Source of the DNA: Anabaena lutea FACHB-196
GTDB lineage: Bacteria > Cyanobacteriota > Cyanobacteriia > Cyanobacteriales > Nostocaceae
Assembly (NCBI RefSeq): GCF_014698305.1
Contig: NZ_JACJST010000006.1
Location: forward strand, 186,001-250,000
DNA: 64,000 nucleotides
Reading direction: 5' to 3'
A program made the position numbers and the translations under genes. The notes beneath the pieces are model-generated. The model was not told the origin of the DNA and made no database searches. It saw only the letters and a program-made list of their open reading frames with translations. Below, in pieces: positions 45,660 to 53,946 of the stretch. Numbering within the stretch: the stretch's first letter is position 1; each line of letters starts with the position of its first letter.

Positions 45660-47204
45660 ATGACTGGACATCCTCATGGAGTATGGATTTGGAACCTTCC
45701 AGTATTAGGTAGCAACTACTTAAACAGATTAATTCAAAGCAAAGTTAAGCGAGTTTACCTCAAAGTATTTGATGCTAAAAGTAAACCGATGTTTTGGGCT
45801 AAAAACCCTTCTTTTGGCGGCGATCAATGTACTCTAGAAATTATTAAGCAGTTTAAAGACCAAGGTATTCAAGTTTATGGCTGGGGTTATCACTATGGGA
45901 CTCCTGATATTACTGCTCAAGTAGGAGCAGTTAAGCAAGCTCTAGATTGTGGGCTGGATGGCTATATACTTGACTTAGAAGTGGAAGTAGAAGCAGCAAG
46001 TACACATAATGATGTTAAAAAATTACTTCAAGCGCTTCGTCCTCTAGTTCCCGCAGGAACATTAGGATATACCAGTTTTGGTCATCCAGGTTTTCATCCT
46101 GACATTCCCTGGAAAATTTTGGACGACATTTGTGATCTTGCTTTCCCTCAAATTTATTTTGAAAAATTTGGCTTTGGGAAAACTAACGAAGACGAAGTTC
46201 AAGACTGCCTAAAAGCTCACACAGATAAGGGATTAACTAAACCTATATTACCCATATGGGGATCAGAGCCAGATTCAAAAAATCCTGCTAGTGCTTCAGA
46301 ACTTCAGTCTTATCTCAATCGGTTTCCTGGTTCTTCAATCTATCGTTTACCTGAATTTAGAGATGGAAATCTAGAACGCTCTCAGGCTTGGAATTTGATT
46401 TATAGTGATCAACCTTTAGTCAATACTGGAGGAAGTGAAGCTAAAGATTTTGAATTACCACCTCTGACTCGTGTTTTACGTCAAGGTACTAAAGGAGAAG
46501 ATGTTGAAGCATTGCAAAAAATCCTCAAGGTTCTAGGATTTAACGTTGGAGATGTTGACGGAGATTTTGGTACTGATACGGAAAATGCTGTTAGAGCTTT
46601 CCAAACTAAAGCAGGGATTACAATTGATGGAGAAGTTTATACTCTAACTTGGAAAGAATTAGGGGGTCGTTTTGATGACCAAAGTGTTATTATCTCACCA
46701 GAAAAACCCCGAATTAAACTGGCTAATTTTGCTGAAAATGAAGCAAATAAAGAACTTCAGTGGACAAGTGCGAGTAGTGAAGCAGAAAAGTATCTAGAAA
46801 TCTTTCGCGTACCCATGCAAAGATTAAAACACATAGGCACAGCTAAGGTATTTTATGATTGGTGTGGTGCTTTTGTTTATTACTGTTGTCGAGAAAGTGA
46901 GATAGATGTCCCTATTCAACCTGATGGCTTTTGGGCGACAATGGCATTAGTTGAATCTTGGCAATATTGGGCAAAGAAGAAAGGATTTTGGTTCCCCAAT
47001 GGTAGCATTACTCCTAATCGCGGAGATATTGTTATTTTTGACTGGGCATCAACAAGAGGAGCATATAACCACATTGGTATTGTCAGAGGATATACTCCTG
47101 GAAATACTACATTCTTAACTTCTGAAGGAAACAAAAGTAATAGAAGTGGTAATTTCGTTAGAAACTTATCAGATGTAGAAGGCTTTATCAGAATAACCAT
47201 CTAA
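45660..47204 (+). CDS. Three-domain cell-wall lytic protein: glycoside hydrolase-like barrel, peptidoglycan-binding domain and CHAP domain
   Basis: 514 residues with a strong ribosome binding site (AAGGAGA) and no signal peptide. Residues 1-250 resemble a TIM-barrel lysozyme-like hydrolase (VWIWNLPVLGS, VYGWGYHYG, GYILDLEVEVE with candidate acids 105-109). Residues 270-336 are a PG_binding_1 domain (VLRQGTKGEDVEALQKIL, DGDFGTDTENAVRAFQ). Residues 395-512 are a CHAP/NlpC-like amidase with Cys402 (WCGAFVYYCC) and His471 (NHIGIVRGY). The combination is that of phage endolysins or toxins exported without a signal. No phage genes are nearby. A terminator follows. Confidence 0.82.
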   Translation: MTGHPHGVWIWNLPVLGSNYLNRLIQSKVKRVYLKVFDAKSKPMFWAKNPSFGGDQCTLEIIKQFKDQGIQVYGWGYHYGTPDITAQVGAVKQALDCGLDGYILDLEVEVEAASTHNDVKKLLQALRPLVPAGTLGYTSFGHPGFHPDIPWKILDDICDLAFPQIYFEKFGFGKTNEDEVQDCLKAHTDKGLTKPILPIWGSEPDSKNPASASELQSYLNRFPGSSIYRLPEFRDGNLERSQAWNLIYSDQPLVNTGGSEAKDFELPPLTRVLRQGTKGEDVEALQKILKVLGFNVGDVDGDFGTDTENAVRAFQTKAGITIDGEVYTLTWKELGGRFDDQSVIISPEKPRIKLANFAENEANKELQWTSASSEAEKYLEIFRVPMQRLKHIGTAKVFYDWCGAFVYYCCRESEIDVPIQPDGFWATMALVESWQYWAKKKGFWFPNGSITPNRGDIVIFDWASTRGAYNHIGIVRGYTPGNTTFLTSEGNKSNRSGNFVRNLSDVEGFIRITI

Positions 47205-47215
47205 ATTATTTGGAT

Positions 47216-47248
47216 AAAAGGGTGTGAATGTAAAATTAACACCCTTTT
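47216..47248. terminator. Bidirectional terminator between the lytic protein and Uma2 remnant
   Basis: AAAAGGGTGT, a 13-base loop and ACACCCTTTT form a 10-bp perfect stem with T runs on both strands. It lies just after the lytic protein stop and at the end of the converging Uma2 fragment. Confidence 0.88.
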
Positions 47249-47484
47249 CAGCAAACCCTTGGATTTTGAGGTGCAAGCACTATGCGATTTCCTAAAAGCT
47301 GAATTAGTATATTAACTAGTCTATTTACACAACCCGCGTGTCTTATTCCAATAGGTGACATATCAATCATTTCCCCCCGGATTAATTCTATTCGGTCATT
47401 CTCCGTTAAGATACCAGATTCAGCCATTTGATGATATTGCTGAACTGTAAATTGATGTCTGACTAAACTTAGTGTCATTGTCAC
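47248..47484 (-). pseudogene. Truncated Uma2-family (DUF820) endonuclease-like gene
   Basis: 78 residues matching only the N-terminus of a Uma2 protein: RHQFTVQQYHQMAESGIL, ENDRIELIRGEMIDMSPIG and HAGCVNRLVNIL. Usual members have about 190 residues with the catalytic acids after a QNP motif; here the frame ends soon after APQNPRVC. The lost end and the terminator next to it suggest decay. Uma2 proteins are very abundant in cyanobacteria, function uncertain. Confidence 0.85.
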
Positions 47485-47574
47485 CTCCTCATTAATTTGG
47501 TCTTTAACAAAAATAAAAATCCGAAAATAGATATTTCACATTGTATCTAAATATAGAAATTTGACAAAAATACT

Positions 47575-48117
47575 ATGAATAGCAAAATCAAAATATTCAC
47601 TATTGCTACTATTAGCTTTGCTGCTTCTGTTTTTACAATAGGAACGGTTACTGCACAGACAAAATTAACAAGTCAGTCAAAAGTAACTATTAATGGTATT
47701 GGTGCGGTAAAAGTGGGAATGACTATTTCCCAAGCTGCTAAAGCTGCCGGTACAAAGCTAGTTAGTGATGCACCAAACCAATATTGCTACTACGTTAAAC
47801 CACAACAAGAACCGAAAAATATTGCTTTCATGGTGACAGGAAATCGCATTTCTAGGATAGATGTGAAGAATCCCCAAGTCACTACCCTCAAAGGAGCAAA
47901 AATTGGTGATACTGAAGCAAGAATTAAATCTCTTTATCCTGGACAAATTAAAGTTACTTCTCACAAATACGATTTCAAAGGACACTATCTAACTTTGATA
48001 CCAAAAGATCGCGCTGATAGAAATTATCGTGTAGTTTTCGAGACTGATGGTAAACGTGTAACTCGTTTTCGATCAGGTAAACTCCCAGAAGTAGAATTTG
48101 TGGAGGGTTGTTCTTAA
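47575..48117 (+). CDS. Exported hypothetical protein
   Basis: 180 residues with a signal peptide (IFTIATISFAASVFTIGTV, cleavage near TAQT), then a soluble domain: TINGIGAVKVGMTISQAAKA, PNQYCYYVKPQQEPKNIAF, ITLKGAKIGDTEARIKSLYP-like repeat of the first part, DRNYRVVFETDGKRV. Two copies of an 'I-G-x-x-x-x-G-M/D-T' block suggest an internal duplication. One Cys near the middle and one near the C-terminus could form a disulfide. Family unknown to me. Confidence 0.75.
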   Translation: MNSKIKIFTIATISFAASVFTIGTVTAQTKLTSQSKVTINGIGAVKVGMTISQAAKAAGTKLVSDAPNQYCYYVKPQQEPKNIAFMVTGNRISRIDVKNPQVTTLKGAKIGDTEARIKSLYPGQIKVTSHKYDFKGHYLTLIPKDRADRNYRVVFETDGKRVTRFRSGKLPEVEFVEGCS

Positions 48118-48132
48118 ACCCCCCCAATGTAA

Positions 48133-49440
48133 TTATCTTTCTACATCGTTGATTTCTTTAGGAACTCCCGCAGTTAATACCTCGTTTCCATCAGATGTAA
48201 CTAAGACATCATCTTCAATTCTAATCCCAATACCAATCCACCGAGGGTCTATTTCTGGTTGGTCTTCTGCGGGTTTGGTATCGGGAACAATATAAAGTCC
48301 TGGTTCTATGGTTAGCACTTGACCAGGTTGCAAAATCTGTGGGTTTTCTCCATGTTGATAAACACCGACATCATGGACATCTAAACCTAACCAATGACTG
48401 GTGCGGTGCATATAAAATGGTTTATATTTCTCTTCTTCGATTAATTTGTCAATTTCACCTTTGAGAATACCCAGTTCTACTAAACCTTCTGTGAGAATAC
48501 GAACTGCTTTATTATGAGGTGCATTAAAAGCATTTCCGGGTTTTACTTCTGATATGGCTTGTTTTTGTGATTCTAGTACAATTTCATATAATGCTTTTTG
48601 TTCTGCTGTGAATTTACCCCCAACCGGAAATGTCCGCGTAATATCGGAGTTGTAATAGCCATACGCACAACCTGCATCAATTAGCAGCAATTCGTTTTCT
48701 TGCATTTGGCAATTATTTTCAATGTAATGCAGAACGCAAGCATTCTTCCCAGCAGCCACAATGGAAGGATAAGCTGGCCCCATTCCACCCCGCAGACGGA
48801 AAATATGTTCTATTTCCGCTTGGATTTCGTATTCATAACGTCCCGGTGCGGTAATTTGCATCGCGTGGTTGTGGGCTTCTACAGCAATATCCGCTGCTTT
48901 TCGCATTAGATCTAATTCTGTTTTACTTTTATGTAATCTCTGGCTATGGAGGATAGTACTAGTATCTGCAATCGCAATGGGGCCTGTCCCCCGCTTGGGA
49001 TAGGTTCGCAGTAGATTTTGATAATGTTTGAGGATGGTATCGTTAAAAGTGCGATCGCGTCCTAAATGATAGTAAATGCGATCGCTCTTTTCTAAATACT
49101 GCGGTAACTTCTCATTCAACTCCGCAATGGGGTACGCTTCATCTGCACCATAAATTTCCTTCGCTGCTTCTATCCCACAGCGATAACCACTCCACACTTC
49201 CTTTTCTCTATCTTTGGGTTGAACAAACAAGATAAACCGATGTTCTGCGTGATGGGGTGCTAATACTGCGACTGCTTGCGCTTCATTAAAACCTGTTAAG
49301 TAAAAGAAATCACTATCTTGACGATAAACATACTCGACATCGTTGTGCATGACCGCTGTTGGCGCACTCCTAAAAATGGCTGTACCACTACCGATTTTCG
49401 CCATTAACTGCTCACGCCGCTGCCGATATTCTGTTTGCAT
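48133..49440 (-). CDS. pepP: Xaa-Pro aminopeptidase (aminopeptidase P), copy 1
   Basis: A 435-residue M24 metallopeptidase that removes N-terminal residues preceding proline. The N-terminal domain (YRQRREQLMAKIGSGTAIF, DSDFFYLTGF) leads to the pita-bread domain: LLLIDAGCAYGYYNSDITRT with the two metal Asps, HRTSHWLGLDVHDVGVY with the metal His, LTIEPGLYIVPDTKPAE and IRIEDDVLVT with the metal Glus. All five metal ligands are visible. A second copy is at 52534. It converges with the exported hypothetical gene, 15 bases apart. Confidence 0.95.
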   Translation of the reverse strand: MQTEYRQRREQLMAKIGSGTAIFRSAPTAVMHNDVEYVYRQDSDFFYLTGFNEAQAVAVLAPHHAEHRFILFVQPKDREKEVWSGYRCGIEAAKEIYGADEAYPIAELNEKLPQYLEKSDRIYYHLGRDRTFNDTILKHYQNLLRTYPKRGTGPIAIADTSTILHSQRLHKSKTELDLMRKAADIAVEAHNHAMQITAPGRYEYEIQAEIEHIFRLRGGMGPAYPSIVAAGKNACVLHYIENNCQMQENELLLIDAGCAYGYYNSDITRTFPVGGKFTAEQKALYEIVLESQKQAISEVKPGNAFNAPHNKAVRILTEGLVELGILKGEIDKLIEEEKYKPFYMHRTSHWLGLDVHDVGVYQHGENPQILQPGQVLTIEPGLYIVPDTKPAEDQPEIDPRWIGIGIRIEDDVLVTSDGNEVLTAGVPKEINDVER

Positions 49441-49951
49441 AGCTGACTTACTTCTGAAAATATAGTATCGTTTTTAACTTTAGTAACTAGATGATTAGTT
49501 ACCCGTTTAAGTCATTCTAGCTTTTTTAAACGCAAAGGTTCGCAGAGGTTAGCGCAAAGGTACGCAAAGATTTCTTCAAGATAATTCTCTATGGTTCCAC
49601 AATAATTAGGTGCATCTATGGCTACGCCAACTTACTTGTGCGAAAGTCCTCTTATTTGTTTCATATCCCTAGAATTAATAGATTTTCTCTGACATTTAGT
49701 TGCCATCAATTGAAATTGTCAAAGAAACAAGACTATATCCTTAAATTCTGACATTGAGAAACAAAAAATAAAATCTTTTTTGATTGTTCAGACACAACTT
49801 TTATTTTAGCAAAATAGGATTTACAAACAATATCCATATTATCTTTAAATAATGACATTTGCTAAATATAATTTACTAAATGTTTTTGATTAACAGAATC
49901 TTTATTGAAACCAAATTAAAACTTTATATTAATTACTCTTAAAAACACACC
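49441..49951. other. 511-bp intergenic region with CGCAAAGGTTCGCAGAGG repeat fragment
   Basis: ACGCAAAGGTTCGCAGAGG and GCGCAAAGGTACGCAAAG near 49530-49570 are fragments of a common cyanobacterial dispersed repeat. The remainder is AT-rich and is the likely promoter region of both flanking genes. No RNA gene seen. Confidence 0.55.
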
Positions 49952-51202
49952 ATGTTTAAAGCAGCAACTCAGTCAGGATTATATTTAGAAAGCCTAGCTA
50001 ATGCAGGATTAGACTCTCTTGCGAAATCACAAGATTTGACAACTTCTCTTAATACCTCAACTGCCAATAAGAGTTCTGCCAGCATACTAGAGAATGAACA
50101 ATCCCCTTTCCCACTTGATTCAATACCCCAGTTTCCAGTAGGAAGTTCCAACCCCAATCCTAATCCTTATTTAACTAGTGCAGCCATTGTTCCTGATTTC
50201 AATGGTGATGGCAAAACAGATAAACTTTGGGTAAATGCTCAAACAGGTGAAATAGTCGTTCGCTTGATGAATGGTACACAAGTTATGGAACAGGCTTCTT
50301 TAGGTACATATGACCTAAATACCTGGAGTTATAAAACCGCTGATTTCAACAGCGATAATAAAACAGACTTTCTGTTACGCAACCAACAAACAGGTGAGAA
50401 TGTAGTTGTGTTAATGGATGGTGCAAGAGTTTCTAGCTACCTGACTTTAGATAGAGTTGATCCTGGTTGGACTGCTAATATTGGCGATTTTAATGGCGAT
50501 CGCAAAACCGATATTTTCTGGAATAATCCTACCACTGGTGAAAATGCCATTTGGCAAATGGATGGGACAACAGTAGTTAGTGCAAATGTGCTAGAAACTA
50601 CAGATCCAGCACTGACTGCAACCATTGTTGACTTCGATGGTAACGGTAAGAGTGACATCTTCTGGCGTAATAGCACAACCGGCGAAAATACCGCATGGTT
50701 TATGGATGGTAGCCAAGCCACCAAGTATAATTTCCAAGCACAAGATGCATCCTGGACTTCTACTCTGGGTGATTTTAACGGCGACTTCAAAACTGACATT
50801 TTGTGGCGTAACACCACCACAGGTGAGAACAAGATTTGGACAATGAATGGTATTTTCGTTACCGAAGGTACTGTTAACACACTTGGCACAGACTGGGCAG
50901 CTAATATTGGCGATTTCAATGGCGATGGTAAAACTGACATCTTCTGGCACAATGCCACAACTGGTGCAAACACAGCTTGGTTGATGGATGGTACAGCCAT
51001 TAGTTCTGAAGCTTTCTTACCTAGCAATAGCGCAGGTTTGACAAAATCTCTTGGTGATTTTAACGGTGATGGCAAAACCGATATCTACTGGAGAGATCAA
51101 CAAACAGGTGCAGATAAAATCTGGACTATGAATGGAACTCTAGCCACTGAAACTGCCGTAGCTGATGCAGATAAGCTGACCGCAGAATGGTATACAGGCT
51201 AA
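49952..51202 (+). CDS. FG-GAP/VCBS seven-repeat protein (beta-propeller)
   Basis: 416 residues. After a 75-residue low-complexity N-terminus there are seven tandem repeats of about 48 residues, each with D-F-N-G-D-x-K-T-D, an aromatic pair, then TTGEN...W.MDG, for example DFNGDGKTDIFWHNATTGAN. This is the calcium-binding FG-GAP pattern of a seven-bladed beta-propeller. No signal peptide was seen, and such cyanobacterial proteins often leave by type I secretion, but no RTX tail is fused here. A separate RTX tail remnant follows at 51620. Role in adhesion or extracellular matrix is inferred. Confidence 0.88.
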   Translation: MFKAATQSGLYLESLANAGLDSLAKSQDLTTSLNTSTANKSSASILENEQSPFPLDSIPQFPVGSSNPNPNPYLTSAAIVPDFNGDGKTDKLWVNAQTGEIVVRLMNGTQVMEQASLGTYDLNTWSYKTADFNSDNKTDFLLRNQQTGENVVVLMDGARVSSYLTLDRVDPGWTANIGDFNGDRKTDIFWNNPTTGENAIWQMDGTTVVSANVLETTDPALTATIVDFDGNGKSDIFWRNSTTGENTAWFMDGSQATKYNFQAQDASWTSTLGDFNGDFKTDILWRNTTTGENKIWTMNGIFVTEGTVNTLGTDWAANIGDFNGDGKTDIFWHNATTGANTAWLMDGTAISSEAFLPSNSAGLTKSLGDFNGDGKTDIYWRDQQTGADKIWTMNGTLATETAVADADKLTAEWYTG

Positions 51203-51233
51203 TATAACTGACGATTTTTCTGAATTTATAACA

Positions 51234-51274
51234 AGCGATCGCTCTTTTGATTTAATAGAGTGCGATCGTTTTTT
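51234..51274 (+). terminator. Terminator of the FG-GAP gene, built on HIP1 sequence
   Basis: AGCGATCGCTCT and AGAGTGCGATCG pair across a short AT loop (one bulge), followed by TTTTTT. Both arms contain the GCGATCG core of HIP1. Confidence 0.8.
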
Positions 51275-51296
51275 CGTTTCCAGTTCTTTACAACAA

Positions 51297-51410
51297 TTAT
51301 CTCGTTCCCAGTCTCCGGCTGGGAATGCTATCACAGAGTCTCTGACTCTACTATCACCAAATTCCCTTTATTATCTCGTTCCCAGTCTCTGACTCTACTA
51401 TCACCAAATC
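51297..51410. repeat. Direct repeat TTATCTCGTTCCCAGTCTC...
   Basis: A 66-bp unit (51297-51362) and a shorter copy (51371-51410) which has lost about 27 internal bases including CCGGCTGGGAATGCTATCAC. Both end ACTCTACTATCACCAAAT. Non-coding. Confidence 0.85.
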
Positions 51411-51619
51411 ATCCATTTTAAAGCTTTTATTATGTATGTCACATTTGTGAAATTAAGTATTTATCACAAATTCATATTCAATAACCGCAAAAACACGGTT
51501 TACTCTCTAAATCAAATACATTACGATTATAGCCATATTTAAACCTGTCTGTATTAGAAATGATAGGGATTTAGCATTACTAAACTCCTACAATTCACAA
51601 TGCGACAGGAATACACGCT

Positions 51620-51985
51620 TTGTTATCAGGTGAAAATGGTGGTAATGGTGGAGATACTTTAGTTGGTGGAACTGGTGACGATAAGCTGTATTTAGGTTTA
51701 AACGATAATGCTGTGGATATCGTTAACTATGCTTTTGGTGATGGTGCAGATACCATTGTTCAGTTTGTGCGTGGTGTCGGTGGTGATAAATTCCAGTTTA
51801 CAGGTATTGCCAATCTTGATGTAGTCAGTTCCGGTAGTAATACTTTAATACGTCTGGGTGATGGAATTGGTAATAATTCTGGTTTTGGAACTGGTCAGTT
51901 ATTAGCTACTTTATCAGGTAAGTCTGGCTTTGTTGCTGCTGATGTGAATGTGAACCTGTTTGGTGCTAATTTCTTGTTTAGTTAA
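51620..51985 (+). pseudogene. Orphan C-terminal RTX (hemolysin-type) domain
   Basis: 121 codons without an ATG start: GENGGNGGDTLVGGTGDDKL is an RTX calcium-binding nonapeptide region, then VDIVNYAFGDGADTIVQF, VGGDKFQFTGIANLDVVS and a hydrophobic end NVNLFGANFLFS typical of type I secretion signals. The first part of the original protein is missing and the upstream sequence is out of frame. It could have served the FG-GAP protein or another exoprotein. Confidence 0.75.
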
Positions 51986-52003
51986 TTAGTAGTTGATGAT
52001 TTT

Positions 52004-52030
52004 GGTGGGTTACGCTGTCGCTAACCCACC
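52004..52030. repeat. GGTGGGTTA hairpin repeat
   Basis: GGTGGGTTA, a nine-base loop and TAACCCACC form a perfect 9-bp stem 19 bases after the RTX remnant. It is a common cyanobacterial intergenic repeat and could act as transcription end. Confidence 0.7.
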
Positions 52031-52225
52031 CTACACCTTACGAATTATTTTCATCCTGTTCATCCTTAAATCCTGTTCATCCTGATTCAGACACCTTCTG
52101 TAAATGTGAACCTGACGCTTAGAGAGGAAGAGAAGTGTTGACATGGAGTTTTAGATGTGTTATGCTGAAGTCGATAAGGAAGAACTATCATGCAATAAAA
52201 CTAAAATAATTAAGAACAAATCTGC

Positions 52226-52334
52226 CCGGAACTTAAGTTCCGGTCTAAAAGCTAAAGTGCGTTAAAACGCACTCTGGTTAACTCAAAATCAAAAATTATT
52301 CTATTGATGCCAAAATAGTCGGTTTTAACCGACT
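52226..52334. repeat. Triple-hairpin element
   Basis: Three palindromes in a row: CCGGAACTTAAGTTCCGG (52226-52243), AGTGCGTTAAAACGCACT (52256-52273) and AGTCGGTTTTAACCGACT (52317-52334). The first is a perfect 18-bp palindrome, the others are 8-bp stems with two-base loops. No gene is inside. The rest of 51986-52533 contains no other feature apart from the listed repeats. Confidence 0.85.
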
Positions 52335-52486
52335 TTAGTTTTTAGACTCTTAATTTATTCCCTGGCTTTAAGGAACATCGATTTACATTAAGTTGACACC
52401 CATGTTGCGTAGCTGCTAAACCCCTACAAAATATGTGGTTTTGACTTTTATATATTATGTTCGTTTAATTACTTATTAAGAACTCA

Positions 52487-52533
52487 CCGCGTCAGTCCTA
52501 ACTATAAGTCTTTAACCGAACACGATATAACTT
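52487..52533. repeat. 47-bp dispersed repeat, copy 2, abutting a start codon
   Basis: CCGCGTCAGTCCTAACTATA followed by AGTCTTTAACCGAACACGATATAACTT. Its last base is immediately before the ATG of the aminopeptidase at 52534, so it forms the whole 5' leader of that gene's coding start. Same unit as 34354-34400. Confidence 0.88.
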
Positions 52534-53904
52534 ATGCACATCTCCAACCTCCCAGAAACTCTCCGTCACCGTCGCCAAAAACTAGCCACCCTGATTGATT
52601 TTCCGGCAATTCTTTGGTCTGGTGGTAGCAGTCCCCGTAACTTCCTCGCTAATACCTTTCCCTTCCGCGCCAATAGCCATTTCCTCTATTTCGCCGGAAT
52701 TCCTCTGCAAAACGCCGCCATTCGTCTAGAAAGTGGCAATCTACAACTATTTATAGATGACCCGCACCCCAGCAGCGCCCTTTGGCATGGAGAGATGCCC
52801 ACCCGTGCAGAAATCGCCACAACAATAGGCGCAGATGATGCCAGACCAATGGCAGAATTAGAAAATTATTTAGAAAATGCTGCTACTCTTCCTGTTCAAG
52901 ATGCTGCTACTTGGACACAGCAAACACAACTTTTAGATAGATGGGTGTTACCAAAAAATCAACTTGCAGGAATTGATTTAGAACTAGCTAAAGCCATTGT
53001 TTCCTTACGTCTCACCCACGATGAAGCGGCGTTAGTAGAATTACGTAAAGCAGCGGCAGTGAGTGTAGAAGCACACAAAGCGGGGATGGCTGCTACACCT
53101 CAAGCTCAACTAGAAGCAGAAGTCCGCGCCGCCATGGAAGCAGTAATTATAGGTCAAAATATGACCACTGCTTACACTAGTATTGTCACAGTACATGGCG
53201 AAGTTTTACACAATGGGCATTATTACAACTCCCTGCAAGCAGGGGATTTACTCCTAGCTGATGTCGGTGCAGAAACTGAGACAGGTTGGGCTGCGGATAT
53301 TACCCGCACTTTCCCGGTTTCGGGTAAATTTTCATCTACCCAAAGAGATATTTATGATATTGTTTTAGCCGCCCATGATGCTTGTATTGAAAATATTGCT
53401 CCTGGGGTGGAATATGCAGAAATTCATCTGTTAGCGGCGACTGTAATTGCTGAAGGTTTGGTAGATTTGGGAATTTTACAAGGTAAGCCAGAAGATTTAG
53501 TAAAAATGGATCTTCATGCGCTGTTTTTTCCCCACGGAATTGGACATCTTTTGGGTTTAGATGTTCATGATATGGAAGATTTAGGGGATGTAGCAGGATA
53601 TGATGAGGGCAGAAGTAGAAGTAGCCGCTTTGGTTTAAGTTATCTGCGGTTAAATCGTCCCCTCCGTCCGGGAATGTTAGTCACCATTGAACCTGGATTT
53701 TACCAAGTTCCAGCGATTCTCAATGATCCGAAAACTCGCTCTCAATATCAATATTTAGTCAATTGGGAAAGACTAGAACAATTTGCCGATGTGCGTGGAA
53801 TCCGCATAGAAGATGATGTATTAGTTACAGAAACAGGTAGGGAAGTTTTAACCGCTGATTTACCAAATCAAGCTAGTGCTGTCGAAGATTTGGTAGTTGG
53901 TTAA
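52534..53904 (+). CDS. M24-family aminopeptidase P, copy 2
   Basis: A 456-residue homologue of the protein at 48133. It has HRRQKLATLIDFPAILWSGG, FLYFAGIPLQNAAIRLES, then the M24 domain LLADVGAETETGWAADITRT, HGIGHLLGLDVHDMEDLGD, RPGMLVTIEPGFYQVP and IRIEDDVLVT, with all metal ligands. It differs from copy 1 in its N-terminal domain and has a 25-residue longer loop before LTIEPGF-like motif (SRSSRFGLSYLRLNRP), so may have a different substrate. The start is fixed by the ATG directly after the 47-bp repeat; no ribosome binding site is visible within it. Confidence 0.93.
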   Translation: MHISNLPETLRHRRQKLATLIDFPAILWSGGSSPRNFLANTFPFRANSHFLYFAGIPLQNAAIRLESGNLQLFIDDPHPSSALWHGEMPTRAEIATTIGADDARPMAELENYLENAATLPVQDAATWTQQTQLLDRWVLPKNQLAGIDLELAKAIVSLRLTHDEAALVELRKAAAVSVEAHKAGMAATPQAQLEAEVRAAMEAVIIGQNMTTAYTSIVTVHGEVLHNGHYYNSLQAGDLLLADVGAETETGWAADITRTFPVSGKFSSTQRDIYDIVLAAHDACIENIAPGVEYAEIHLLAATVIAEGLVDLGILQGKPEDLVKMDLHALFFPHGIGHLLGLDVHDMEDLGDVAGYDEGRSRSSRFGLSYLRLNRPLRPGMLVTIEPGFYQVPAILNDPKTRSQYQYLVNWERLEQFADVRGIRIEDDVLVTETGREVLTADLPNQASAVEDLVVG

Positions 53905-53946
53905 ACTAAATCGTGAGACAAATTCAAAGTTATTTGGAACAAGCCC

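Noticed and set aside
50437-51075. 212-codon minus-strand frame over the FG-GAP repeats
   Set aside because: Its repetitive sequence mirrors the seven repeats on the plus strand, which have the true FG-GAP pattern.
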